From CALWOS01 sp963595735 (GTDB taxonomy: Bacteria; Bacillota; Clostridia; Oscillospirales; Oscillospiraceae), in NCBI GenBank assembly GCA_963595735.1, contig CAVBJJ010000064.1, forward strand, positions 1 through 6,531: DNA of 6,531 nt. Direction: 5' to 3'. Below, in pieces: positions 1 through 5,474 of this stretch. The translations under genes and the position numbers were made by a program. Numbering within the stretch: position 1 is the stretch's first letter; the number at the start of each line of letters is the position of its first letter. The notes under the pieces are model-generated. The model was not told the origin of the DNA. It ran no database searches and saw only the letters and a list, made by a program, of their open reading frames with translations.

Positions 1-228
1 TTGAATTTCCTCATAATTTCTTCCCAAACGGTCAATACTGAGAACATACAGCAAATCCCCCGCCCTCAGCCGCCGCACCAGCTTTTTGTACTGCGGGCGG
101 TTGAAATTTTTTCCGGACTGCTTGTCCACATAAAGCCGGTTTCGCTCGACCCCCGCTGCCAGCAAGGCGGCCAGCTGCCGGTCTTCATTCTGATCTGTGC
201 TGGAAACCCGAATGTATCCGTAAACCAC
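1..228 (-). CDS. Serine recombinase (resolvase/invertase family), N-terminal part, runs off the left edge
   Basis: The first 76 codons of a site-specific DNA recombinase of the serine family are visible; the C-terminal part lies outside the window. The reading begins V-V-Y-G-Y-I-R-V-S-S-T-D-Q, the classic start of the resolvase catalytic domain. Ser9 is the expected nucleophile that forms the phosphoserine link to DNA, and Arg7 matches the conserved active-site arginine just before it. Further on, IDRLGRNYEEI (residues about 66-76) matches the conserved D-R-L-G-R segment that supplies more active-site arginines. The start is a GTG at 226-228, chosen because an ideal Shine-Dalgarno sequence (AAGGAGGG, 235-242 on the complement) sits six bases upstream and because the family motif begins at once. 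The gene diverges from the hydrogenase operon. Small recombinases of this type are found on plasmids, transposons and integrated elements, and as inversion switches. Which role applies cannot be told without the rest of the gene. The family is clear; the biological role is unknown. Confidence 0.88.
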   Translation of the reverse strand, partial: MVYGYIRVSSTDQNEDRQLAALLAAGVERNRLYVDKQSGKNFNRPQYKKLVRRLRAGDLLYVLSIDRLGRNYEEIQ

Positions 229-269
229 AAAAATCCCTCCTTATATGGTTCCCGCGTGAAATAATTTCG

Positions 270-360
270 TATTTGCGGCGCTTCTCTCCGCCGCGCCTTG
301 ACTTCCCCCCTGACAAATGATATATTGATTGCGATCTAACACCAAAATTTATTTGCGGCG
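270..360. repeat. Direct repeat of 11 bases, two copies 80 bases apart
   Basis: TATTTGCGGCG occurs at 270-280 and again at 350-360, in the same orientation. The two copies flank the promoter of the hyd operon. The first copy also forms the left arm of a small hairpin with 289-294. The repeat could be a regulator or recombinase binding site, or chance; the sequence alone does not decide. Confidence 0.5.
298..326 (+). promoter_or_regulatory. Sigma-A-type promoter for the hydrogenase-maturation operon
   Basis: A -35 box TTGACT (298-303) and a -10 box TATATT (321-326) are separated by exactly 17 bases, each one base off consensus. Transcription would begin near 333, leaving a leader of about 110 bases before the first gene at 444. 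It is the only strong promoter I see in front of the operon. Confidence 0.75.
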
Positions 361-395
361 AAAGATGCATCATCCATATCGTGTTTTATGTGTGC

Positions 396-422
396 CTGCA
401 TTCTTTCGGATGCAGCTTTTTT
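396..422 (+). terminator. Terminator-like hairpin in the operon leader, possible attenuator
   Basis: CTGCATTC (396-403) pairs with GGATGCAG (408-415) around a TTTC loop, giving eight pairs including one T-G, followed at once by CTTTTTT (416-422). This is the form of an intrinsic terminator. It lies between the promoter at 298-326 and the start codon at 444, and no plus-strand gene ends upstream, so it is not a normal gene-end terminator. A competing pairing exists: 361-370 can pair with 410-419 at nine of ten positions, which would break the terminator stem. Conditional termination of the hyd operon is therefore plausible, but the signal sensed is unknown. The stem is modest in length. Confidence 0.5.
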
Positions 423-443
423 CATGGAAAGGATGGCTTTATT

Positions 444-701
444 ATGGAATCCAGAGTTGCCGTGATCGGGATCATCGTGGAAAATCCCGACTCCGTCGCC
501 CCCCTCAACAATCTCCTGCACGACTACAGCGCCTATATCATCGGCCGTATGGGCATCCCCTACCGGGAAAAGGGGATTAATGTGATCAGCATTGCCATTG
601 ACGCGCCCCAGGACACCATCAGCGCCCTGTCCGGCAAAATCGGCAAGCTGCCGGGCATCAGCGCAAAAACCGTGTTCTCCAATGTGGTCACCCCGGCGTG
701 A
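444..701 (+). CDS. TM1266-type iron-only hydrogenase system regulator (putative)
   Basis: An 85-residue protein of the small ACT-like/ferredoxin-fold family named after Thermotoga maritima TM1266, which is almost always encoded beside the [FeFe]-hydrogenase maturation genes. The match rests on the typical opening M-E-S-R-V-A-V-I-G-I-I-V-E, the central Y-I-I-G-R-M-G-I-P-Y segment and the SAL-SGKIGKLPGI stretch near the C terminus, plus the usual length and the hydE-hydF neighbourhood. A regulatory role is assumed in the family name but has little direct proof; there is no DNA-binding domain, so any action is probably through ligand or protein binding. The start at 444 is preferred because GGAAAGGA (426-433) lies ten bases upstream and because family members start at this point; the frame is open back to 381 but those codons fit no family sequence. 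It is the first gene of the operon, 48 bases before hydE. Confidence 0.88.
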   Translation: MESRVAVIGIIVENPDSVAPLNNLLHDYSAYIIGRMGIPYREKGINVISIAIDAPQDTISALSGKIGKLPGISAKTVFSNVVTPA

Positions 702-749
702 GACCCATGTACGGCGCACACTTCACAAGCGGAAACGGAGGGCGATCTC

Positions 750-1799
750 ATGTCTGAATCCCTTTTGACCGCCGACACCATCGACCAGCTGGCGCGAGAG
801 CGGGATCTGCCGGACGCCGCCCTCTCCGCCTTGCTGGAAACGGACGCCTTTGATCCGCTGCTTTTCACAACAGCGGAAAATATCCGCCGGCAGCGCTATG
901 GCACCGCAGTGTATCTTCGCGGCCTGATCGAATTCACCAACTACTGCAAAAACGACTGCTTTTACTGCGGCATTCGCCGGAGCAACGCCGCGGCCTCCCG
1001 CTATCGTCTGGAGCCGGCGGAGATCCTCGCCTGCTGCGATGAAGGCTATTCCCTGGGCTTTCGCACCTTTGTCTTGCAGGGCGGCGAGGACCCCCATTTT
1101 ACCGACGACCGCCTATGTCAAATCGTGGCGGATATCCACCAAAAGCACCCGGACTGCGCCATCACCCTTTCCATGGGCGAACGCAGCCGGGAATCCTATC
1201 AGCGCCTGTTCGACGCCGGTGCAAGGCGCTATCTGCTGCGCCACGAGACCGCGTCCCCGGCGCACTATGCAAGCCTGCACCCGGCGGAAATGTCTTTGGA
1301 AAAGCGGATGCAATGTCTGTTTACCCTAAAGGAGATTGGCTATCAGGTCGGCTCCGGCCTGATGGTCGGCTCTCCCGGGCAGACCACGGCAGATCTGATT
1401 TCCGACCTGCGCTTTTTGCAAAAGCTCTCTCCGGACATGATCGGCATCGGCCCCTATATCCACCACTGTCAGACTCCCTTTTCCGGGGAGCCGGATGGCT
1501 CTTTGGCGCTGACTCTGCGAGTGCTGGCCATTTTGCGGCTGCTGTTCCCCTATGCCCTGCTGCCGGCCACCACCGCACTGGGCACGATCCACCCCAACGG
1601 GCGGGAAATGGGCATCCGCGCCGGGGCAAATGTGGTCATGCCCAATCTCTCCCCCGTGCGGGTACGGGAAAAATACGCCCTGTATGAGAACAAGATCTGC
1701 ACCGGAGACGAGGCCGCCCAGTGCCGCGGCTGTCTGGAAAGGCGGATGGAAAGCATCGGCTATCACACCGTTGTGGACATCGGCGATGTCAAACGCTGA
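750..1799 (+). CDS. hydE: HydE, radical SAM maturase of [FeFe]-hydrogenase
   Basis: A 349-residue radical SAM enzyme, the normal length for HydE. In the cell HydE works with HydG and HydF to build the 2Fe subcluster of the hydrogenase H-cluster; it acts on the iron-carbonyl-cyanide product of HydG during assembly of the dithiolate-bridged diiron centre. The signature CKNDCFYC gives Cys66, Cys70 and Cys73, which hold the catalytic [4Fe-4S] cluster that cleaves S-adenosylmethionine. It is preceded by the HydE-typical IEFTNYC context and followed by VLQGGED (108-114), a SAM-binding loop of this family. A second cysteine set, Cys317, Cys325 and Cys328, has the C-x7-C-x2-C spacing known from T. 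maritima HydE for an accessory cluster; many HydE proteins lack it. The related biotin synthase and PylB are less likely given the neighbours and the second cysteine set. GGAGGG (737-742) lies seven bases before the ATG. The hydF start follows 21 bases after the stop, so the two are co-transcribed. Confidence 0.95.
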   Translation: MSESLLTADTIDQLARERDLPDAALSALLETDAFDPLLFTTAENIRRQRYGTAVYLRGLIEFTNYCKNDCFYCGIRRSNAAASRYRLEPAEILACCDEGYSLGFRTFVLQGGEDPHFTDDRLCQIVADIHQKHPDCAITLSMGERSRESYQRLFDAGARRYLLRHETASPAHYASLHPAEMSLEKRMQCLFTLKEIGYQVGSGLMVGSPGQTTADLISDLRFLQKLSPDMIGIGPYIHHCQTPFSGEPDGSLALTLRVLAILRLLFPYALLPATTALGTIHPNGREMGIRAGANVVMPNLSPVRVREKYALYENKICTGDEAAQCRGCLERRMESIGYHTVVDIGDVKR

Positions 1800-1820
1800 G
1801 CCGGGACAGGAGGAATCACC

Positions 1821-3047
1821 ATGAGTTTACAAAACACCCCCTCCGGCGAGCGGACCCATATCGGGTTTTTCGGGCGGCGGAACGCGGGAAAGTCCAGCCT
1901 GGTCAACGCCGTTACCGGGCAGGCGCTTTCGGTCGTCTCCGCCACCAAGGGTACCACCACCGACCCGGTGCAGAAAGCGATGGAGCTGCTGCCGCTGGGG
2001 CCGGTGTGGATCATCGACACCCCCGGCTTTGATGACGAGGGTGAGCTGGGCGCGCTGCGGGTGCAGAAAGCCCGGCAGATTTTGAATAAAACGGACATTG
2101 CCGTTTTGGTGGTGGATGCCGCAGCGGGGCTGCACGATTGGGACAAGCAGCTTTTGTCCCTGTTCCGGGAAAAGGCAATCCCCCATATTCTCGTCTACAA
2201 CAAGGCGGATCTGCTGCCCGCACTCCCCCCTGCCGGAAAAAACGAAATTTATGTCAGCGCCCAAACCGGGGCGGGCATTCCCGCGCTGAAAGAGCGGCTG
2301 GCACATCTGATCCCGGAGGAAAAGCCCCTGCCCCTGGTGGGTGATCTGCTCCGGCCGGATGACCTGGTCATTCTGGTGACCCCTATCGACGACGCCGCCC
2401 CCAAGGGGCGCATGATCCTGCCCCAGCAGATGCTGATTCGGGATGTGCTGGACGCCAACGCCTACTCCATCGTCACCAAGGAGACCAATCTCCCCTCCGC
2501 GCTGGCCGCCGCAGCGAAAAAGCCCGCCATGGTCATCACGGACTCCCAGGCCTTTGCCGAGGTCGCCCGAGACACGCCGCCGGATATTCCCCTGACCTCC
2601 TTTTCCATTCTGATGGCTCGGCACAAGGGATTTTTGGCGGAAGCCGTGCGCGGTGTTGTGGCGATCGATCGCCTGCGGGATGGCGATACGGTTCTCATTT
2701 CCGAGGGCTGCACGCACCATCGGCAATGCGGCGACATCGGCAGCGTCAAGCTGCCTGCCTGGCTGGCAAAGCACACGGGCAAACAGCTGCAGATCCAGCT
2801 TTCCAGCGGCACGGAGTTCCCAGCCGATCTCTCGCCCTATGCGCTGGTCATCCACTGCGGGGGCTGTATGCTCAACGCCCGGGAGCTGCGTCACCGGATG
2901 CAGTGCGCCGTCCGGCAGCAGGTTCCCGTGACCAATTACGGCACCGCGATCGCGTACATGAAGGGAATTTTGGCGCGCAGTCTCTCCCCCATCCCGGATG
3001 TGGCGGAGATTTACCGGGCGGAGCGAAAAAAATTGCAAAAAGATTGA
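1821..3047 (+). CDS. hydF: HydF, GTPase scaffold for [FeFe]-hydrogenase maturation
   Basis: A 408-residue protein of typical HydF length. It carries the 2Fe precursor made by the other maturases and hands it to apo-hydrogenase. Domains seen: an N-terminal GTPase (about 11-165) with Walker A GRRNAGKSS (18-26), switch threonines at 45-47, DTPG (66-69), NKAD (127-130) and SAQ (146-148); a middle dimerisation domain (about 175-270); and a C-terminal Fe-S domain. The cluster ligands are Cys297, His299, Cys346 and Cys349, in the HydF pattern C-x-H-x46-C-x-x-C, with His345 directly before the last pair as in other HydF proteins. All key motifs are intact, so the protein should be active. A strong ribosome binding site (AGGAGGAA, 1808-1815) lies five bases before the ATG. 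It is the last gene of the operon; I see no strong terminator behind it, only a weak AT-rich fold that overlaps the secG promoter. Confidence 0.97.
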   Translation: MSLQNTPSGERTHIGFFGRRNAGKSSLVNAVTGQALSVVSATKGTTTDPVQKAMELLPLGPVWIIDTPGFDDEGELGALRVQKARQILNKTDIAVLVVDAAAGLHDWDKQLLSLFREKAIPHILVYNKADLLPALPPAGKNEIYVSAQTGAGIPALKERLAHLIPEEKPLPLVGDLLRPDDLVILVTPIDDAAPKGRMILPQQMLIRDVLDANAYSIVTKETNLPSALAAAAKKPAMVITDSQAFAEVARDTPPDIPLTSFSILMARHKGFLAEAVRGVVAIDRLRDGDTVLISEGCTHHRQCGDIGSVKLPAWLAKHTGKQLQIQLSSGTEFPADLSPYALVIHCGGCMLNARELRHRMQCAVRQQVPVTNYGTAIAYMKGILARSLSPIPDVAEIYRAERKKLQKD

Positions 3048-3066
3048 AAATTCTTTCAGAAAGCCC

Positions 3067-3095
3067 TTGTAATTTTTCATGTCTTCGTGTAAAAT
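3067..3095 (+). promoter_or_regulatory. Sigma-A-type promoter for secG
   Basis: TTGTAA (3067-3072) and TAAAAT (3090-3095) are separated by 17 bases, in the AT-rich gap just after hydF. Transcription would start about 3102, giving a leader of about 40 bases before the ATG at 3142. This suggests secG is expressed independently of the hydrogenase operon, as expected for a housekeeping gene. Confidence 0.65.
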
Positions 3096-3141
3096 GGTGA
3101 AAGTATTTGTGTAGCATTATTTGAAAGGATTGAGAACAAGA

Positions 3142-3372
3142 ATGCAGTTTGTTTTTACAATCATCCAGGTCATCCTTTGTGTCATCCTGACTGTTGTGGT
3201 CATCATGCAGTCCGGTAAAAGCAGCGGTCTGTCCGGTGCCATCGCCGGTGCTGCCGACACCTTCATGACCAAGAACAAGGCAAAAACGCTGGACGGCAAG
3301 CTGGCCAAGGCCACGAAGTGGGTCGCCATCATTTTTGTTGTTATTACCTTGATCCTGAACCTGGTGAAATAA
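3142..3372 (+). CDS. secG: SecG, preprotein translocase subunit
   Basis: A 76-residue membrane protein, the usual length of Gram-positive SecG. SecG joins SecY and SecE in the plasma-membrane protein-conducting channel and assists SecA-driven export. Two hydrophobic helices are seen, about residues 3-22 and 58-74. Between them is the conserved cytoplasmic loop: V-V-I-M-Q-S-G-K-S-S-G-L followed by a Gly/Ala-rich GAIAGAADTF stretch and a lysine-rich segment, which is diagnostic of the family. The ATG at 3142 is chosen because the first helix starts right after it; AAAGGA (3124-3129) is the likely ribosome binding site although its 12-base spacing is somewhat long. An in-frame TTG at 3130 would add four residues but would overlap that site. 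The gene sits alone between its own promoter and a strong terminator. The partners rnr and smpB, often found behind secG in Firmicutes, do not follow it here. Confidence 0.93.
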   Translation: MQFVFTIIQVILCVILTVVVIMQSGKSSGLSGAIAGAADTFMTKNKAKTLDGKLAKATKWVAIIFVVITLILNLVK

Positions 3373-3385
3373 AAACTCACAAATC

Positions 3386-3420
3386 AAAAAGGCGAAACGC
3401 GCTTGCGTCTCGCCTTTTTT
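3386..3420 (+). terminator. Intrinsic terminator of secG
   Basis: AAAAAGGCGA (3386-3395) pairs with TCGCCTTTTT (3410-3419); after one A-C mismatch the stem continues as ACGC (3397-3400) with GCGT (3405-3408) around a GCTT loop. The 3' arm ends in a run of six T. The symmetric A-run means it could also work on the minus strand, but no minus-strand gene ends there. Confidence 0.92.
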
Positions 3421-3461
3421 CTTTCCTGTTCTTTTCTGTTCCATGCAAGGAGGTATTTCTC

Positions 3462-4691
3462 ATGGCTGCTGCCAGACCCTATCCGAAGCTGTGCGTTTCT
3501 CCCAAGGCGGAGCGCAGCCTGCGCGCCGGGCACCCCTGGGTGTTTGCGGACGAAATTCGCCAGCTGGAGGGCACGCCCCGATCCGGCGGACTCTGCGATG
3601 TCTACTCGGCAAAGAACCGCTATCTGGGCACCGGATTTTATAACGACCATTCCAAAATTCGCGTCCGGATCTTATCCCAAAACGCCAACGACCGCTACGA
3701 CGCCGCTTTCTGGCAGCGTCGCGTGGGTTATGCGCTGGATTACCGCCGCACGGTGATGGGAGAGGATTTCTCCTGCTGTCGTCTGATTTTCGGAGAAGCC
3801 GACGGTTTTCCCGGCCTGACGGTAGACCGCTTTTCCGATGTGCTGGTGGCGCAGATCCTGAGCCTTGGCACAGAGCTGCAGCGGGATATTATTCTCCCGG
3901 CGATCGTGGAAAATCTGCGCGCCGCCGGTGAGACCATTACCGCCCTGTGCCTGCGCAACGATGTCGCCATCCGGGAAAAAGAGGGGCTGACGCAGGAGGT
4001 TGGATTTTATGCCATGCCGGGACTGACCACGGAGCATGACGGCAAGGTGTGCATCCGGGAAAACGGCGTGGAATACCTGGTGGATGTCATCCACGGCCAG
4101 AAAACCGGCTTCTTTCTGGATCAAAAGTACAACCGCCGCGCCGCCGCCCGGCTGGCAAAAGGCCGGCGGGTTCTGGACTGCTTCACCCACATCGGTTCCT
4201 TTGCGCTGAATGCCGCCAGTGCCGGCGCCGCCCATGTCACGGCGGTGGATATCTCCAAGGATGCCATTGCCCTGACAGAGGAAAACGCTCGGCGCAATCA
4301 TTTGGAAAGCAACATGTCCTTTCTCTGCACGGATGTGTTTCAGCTGCTGACCCGGCTTGAGCAGGAAAAGTGCCGGGATTTTGACTATATCATTCTGGAT
4401 CCGCCGGCGTTCACTAAAAGCAGCGCCACCATCGGCAGCGCTTACCGGGGCTACAAGGCCATCAATGTGAAAGCCATGCAGCTTTTGCCCCGGGGCGGCT
4501 ATCTGGCCACCTGCAGCTGCTCCCACTTCATGCGGGACGAGCTGTTCCGGCAGATGCTGCGGGAATCCGCAGCCGATGCAAAGGTGCAGCTGCGGCAGGT
4601 GGAAGCCCGCCAGCAGGCACCGGATCACCCCATTTTGTGGAATGTTCCGGAAACGGATTACCTGAAATTTTATATTTTCCAAGTGGTGTAA
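3462..4691 (+). CDS. RlmI-family class I SAM-dependent rRNA methyltransferase
   Basis: A 409-residue protein with the build of the RlmI/YwbD family (E. coli RlmI makes 5-methylcytosine at 23S rRNA position 1962). An N-terminal PUA-like RNA-binding domain spans about residues 7-75 and includes the typical G-H-P-W-V-F-A-D-E-I. A linker domain (about 80-205) holds LIFGEADGFPGLTVDR. The catalytic Rossmann domain starts at GQKTGFFLDQKYNR (212-225). SAM motif I is VLDCFTHIGSFA (237-248) with the acidic VDIS at 262-265; the catalytic loop is LDPPAFTKS (312-320); TCSCSHFM (350-357) follows with cysteines in the place typical for the family. AAGGAGGT (3447-3454) lies seven bases before the ATG, which fixes the start. 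I see no promoter between the secG terminator and this gene, so expression may come from read-through or from a promoter I did not recognise. The family is sure; the exact base modified is inferred only. Confidence 0.93.
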   Translation: MAAARPYPKLCVSPKAERSLRAGHPWVFADEIRQLEGTPRSGGLCDVYSAKNRYLGTGFYNDHSKIRVRILSQNANDRYDAAFWQRRVGYALDYRRTVMGEDFSCCRLIFGEADGFPGLTVDRFSDVLVAQILSLGTELQRDIILPAIVENLRAAGETITALCLRNDVAIREKEGLTQEVGFYAMPGLTTEHDGKVCIRENGVEYLVDVIHGQKTGFFLDQKYNRRAAARLAKGRRVLDCFTHIGSFALNAASAGAAHVTAVDISKDAIALTEENARRNHLESNMSFLCTDVFQLLTRLEQEKCRDFDYIILDPPAFTKSSATIGSAYRGYKAINVKAMQLLPRGGYLATCSCSHFMRDELFRQMLRESAADAKVQLRQVEARQQAPDHPILWNVPETDYLKFYIFQVV

Positions 4692-4702
4692 ACATAGAAA
4701 AA

Positions 4703-4743
4703 ACCGCCCCGGAATGCGCTTTGACAGCGTATTCCGGGGCGGT
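4703..4743. terminator. Terminator hairpin between convergent genes
   Basis: A 17-pair stem with one G-T pair, 4703-4719 against 4727-4743, closes a seven-base loop (TTTGACA). It lies 11 bases after the methyltransferase stop and 33 bases beyond the stop of the HIT gene, which converges on it. On the minus strand it is followed by six T (complement of 4698-4703), so it is a strong terminator for the alaS-cupin-HIT unit. On the plus strand the tail is only ATCTTTATG, so stopping in that direction may be weaker. Confidence 0.88.
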
Positions 4744-4776
4744 ATCTTTATGCTATATTATGCTGTTTTATGCGTT

Positions 4777-5115
4777 TTATGCCATCTGCTCGGACAGCTT
4801 TTTGCCGCCCAGCACATGAAAATGCAGGTGAAACACCGTCTGTCCCGCATCCGAGCCACAGTTGGAGATCACACGGTAGCTCTCCAGTCCCAGGGACTTT
4901 GTCAGCTTCGCGATGACCGCCATGATATGCGCCACCACGCCGGCGTTTTCCGCCGTCACCTCCGCCATGGAGGCCAGGTGCGCTTTCGGGATCACCAGAA
5001 AATGCACCGGCGCCTGGGGAGCGATATCATAAAAGGCAAAGCAGGTATCATCCTCATACAGCTTTTTGCTGGGGATTTCTCCCTGCAAAATCTTACAAAA
5101 CAGGCAATCAGACAT
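4777..5115 (-). CDS. hinT: HIT-family (HinT-like) purine nucleoside phosphoramidase
   Basis: A 112-residue protein, the standard length of the HINT branch of the histidine triad family. These cytosolic homodimers bind purine nucleotides and hydrolyse AMP-N phosphoramidates such as AMP-lysine and aminoacyl-adenylate-like compounds. The triad HLHFHVL is at 96-102 (His96, His98, His100, with His98 the expected nucleophile). The start SDCLFCKI carries Cys4 and Cys7, which together with His46 and His96 could form the zinc site seen in some members. IPSKKLYEDD and FLVIPKAHL are also typical. GGAAG (5123-5127, complement) lies seven bases before the ATG. The gene is the last of a likely operon, 18 bases behind the cupin gene. 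HinT can hydrolyse aminoacyl-adenylates, some made by tRNA synthetases, so lying next to alaS may be meaningful, but this is inference. The subfamily symbol is less sure than the family. Confidence 0.93.
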   Translation of the reverse strand: MSDCLFCKILQGEIPSKKLYEDDTCFAFYDIAPQAPVHFLVIPKAHLASMAEVTAENAGVVAHIMAVIAKLTKSLGLESYRVISNCGSDAGQTVFHLHFHVLGGKKLSEQMA

Positions 5116-5133
5116 AAGGCCGCTTCCTTTCCT

Positions 5134-5463
5134 TTATTGTTCCGGCACCACGGCGAAAAAACAGAGATCCGTATCGCCATCATTGACCAGATTGTGGCTG
5201 TGTCCCTTGGGGCAGTAGTGGCAGTCCCCTGCCGTAAGTCTTTCCCAAACACCATCGTACAGGGATTTTCCCGTGCCGGAGAGGATATAGATCATTTCGC
5301 TGCTGGTGGCATGGGTATGCACGCCGATGGACGCGCCGGGAATCAGCTTTCCGCGCAGGATCTTCCCGTTTTCGTCCTGATGTATCCCCGCGCAAAGGGA
5401 TTTTTCTCCGCCATAAAAGGCATCCAGACGGGTTTCCGGCAGTTGGTCGAACGCAATTTTCAT
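5134..5463 (-). CDS. Small single-domain cupin protein
   Basis: A 109-residue protein made of one cupin beta-barrel. Motif 1 is complete: Gly43, His49, His51, Glu56 and Gly63 in the spacing G-x5-H-x-H-x4-E-x6-G. Motif 2 is also complete: Gly79, Pro85, Gly87, His90 and Asn94. His49, His51, Glu56 and His90 would bind one metal ion, so a metal-dependent function is likely. The barrel could be an enzyme (isomerase or dioxygenase type), a sugar- or ligand-binding protein, or a stress protein; nothing in the sequence selects a substrate and I do not assign one. The ATG at 5461-5463 has GAGGA (5472-5476, complement) eight bases upstream, inside the last codons of alaS. The gene is 11 bases behind alaS and 18 bases before the HIT gene, which points to one transcript. 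No signal peptide or membrane segment is seen. Confidence 0.88.
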   Translation of the reverse strand: MKIAFDQLPETRLDAFYGGEKSLCAGIHQDENGKILRGKLIPGASIGVHTHATSSEMIYILSGTGKSLYDGVWERLTAGDCHYCPKGHSHNLVNDGDTDLCFFAVVPEQ

Positions 5464-5474
5464 TTGCCTTTTCC

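Larger units (their letters stand above)
229..443. other. Divergent intergenic region between recombinase and hydrogenase-maturation operon
   Basis: This 215-base gap has no convincing gene. It contains the recombinase ribosome binding site (235-242, minus strand), a small GC hairpin (GCGGCG at 275-280 with CGCCGC at 289-294, without a following T-run on either strand), an 11-base direct repeat, a right-facing promoter (298-326) and a terminator-like hairpin (396-422). I could not pick out a convincing promoter for the recombinase on the minus strand. Open frames across the gap have no ribosome binding site and look like chance. Confidence 0.7.

Noticed and set aside
1..264. An 87-codon open frame on the plus strand at the left edge
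   Set aside because: The minus strand here reads as a serine recombinase with its catalytic motif and an ideal ribosome binding site, so the plus frame is its shadow.
275..294. GC-rich hairpin (GCGGCG with CGCCGC)
   Set aside because: No T-run follows on either strand, so it is not a terminator. Six pairs in a GC-rich region can arise by chance; I kept it only as a note in the intergenic entry.
365..580. A possible leader peptide starting at ATG 365 in the hyd operon leader
   Set aside because: It has no good ribosome binding site and does not stop before the regulator gene; it runs far into it in another frame. This does not fit a classic attenuation leader peptide.
1827..3080. A 417-codon open frame on the minus strand, opposite hydF
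   Set aside because: It lies antisense to an intact HydF with all family motifs. Its composition (rich in Gly, Gln, Arg, His) is what reverse reading of GC-rich codons gives. No family motif or ribosome binding site was seen.
3349..3375. Possible promoter TTGATC and TAAAAA at the end of secG
   Set aside because: The spacing is only 15 bases and the transcript would run straight into the strong terminator at 3386-3420.
3672..4682. A 336-codon open frame on the minus strand, opposite the methyltransferase gene
   Set aside because: It is a shadow of a well-supported gene, with no recognisable domain and low-quality composition.
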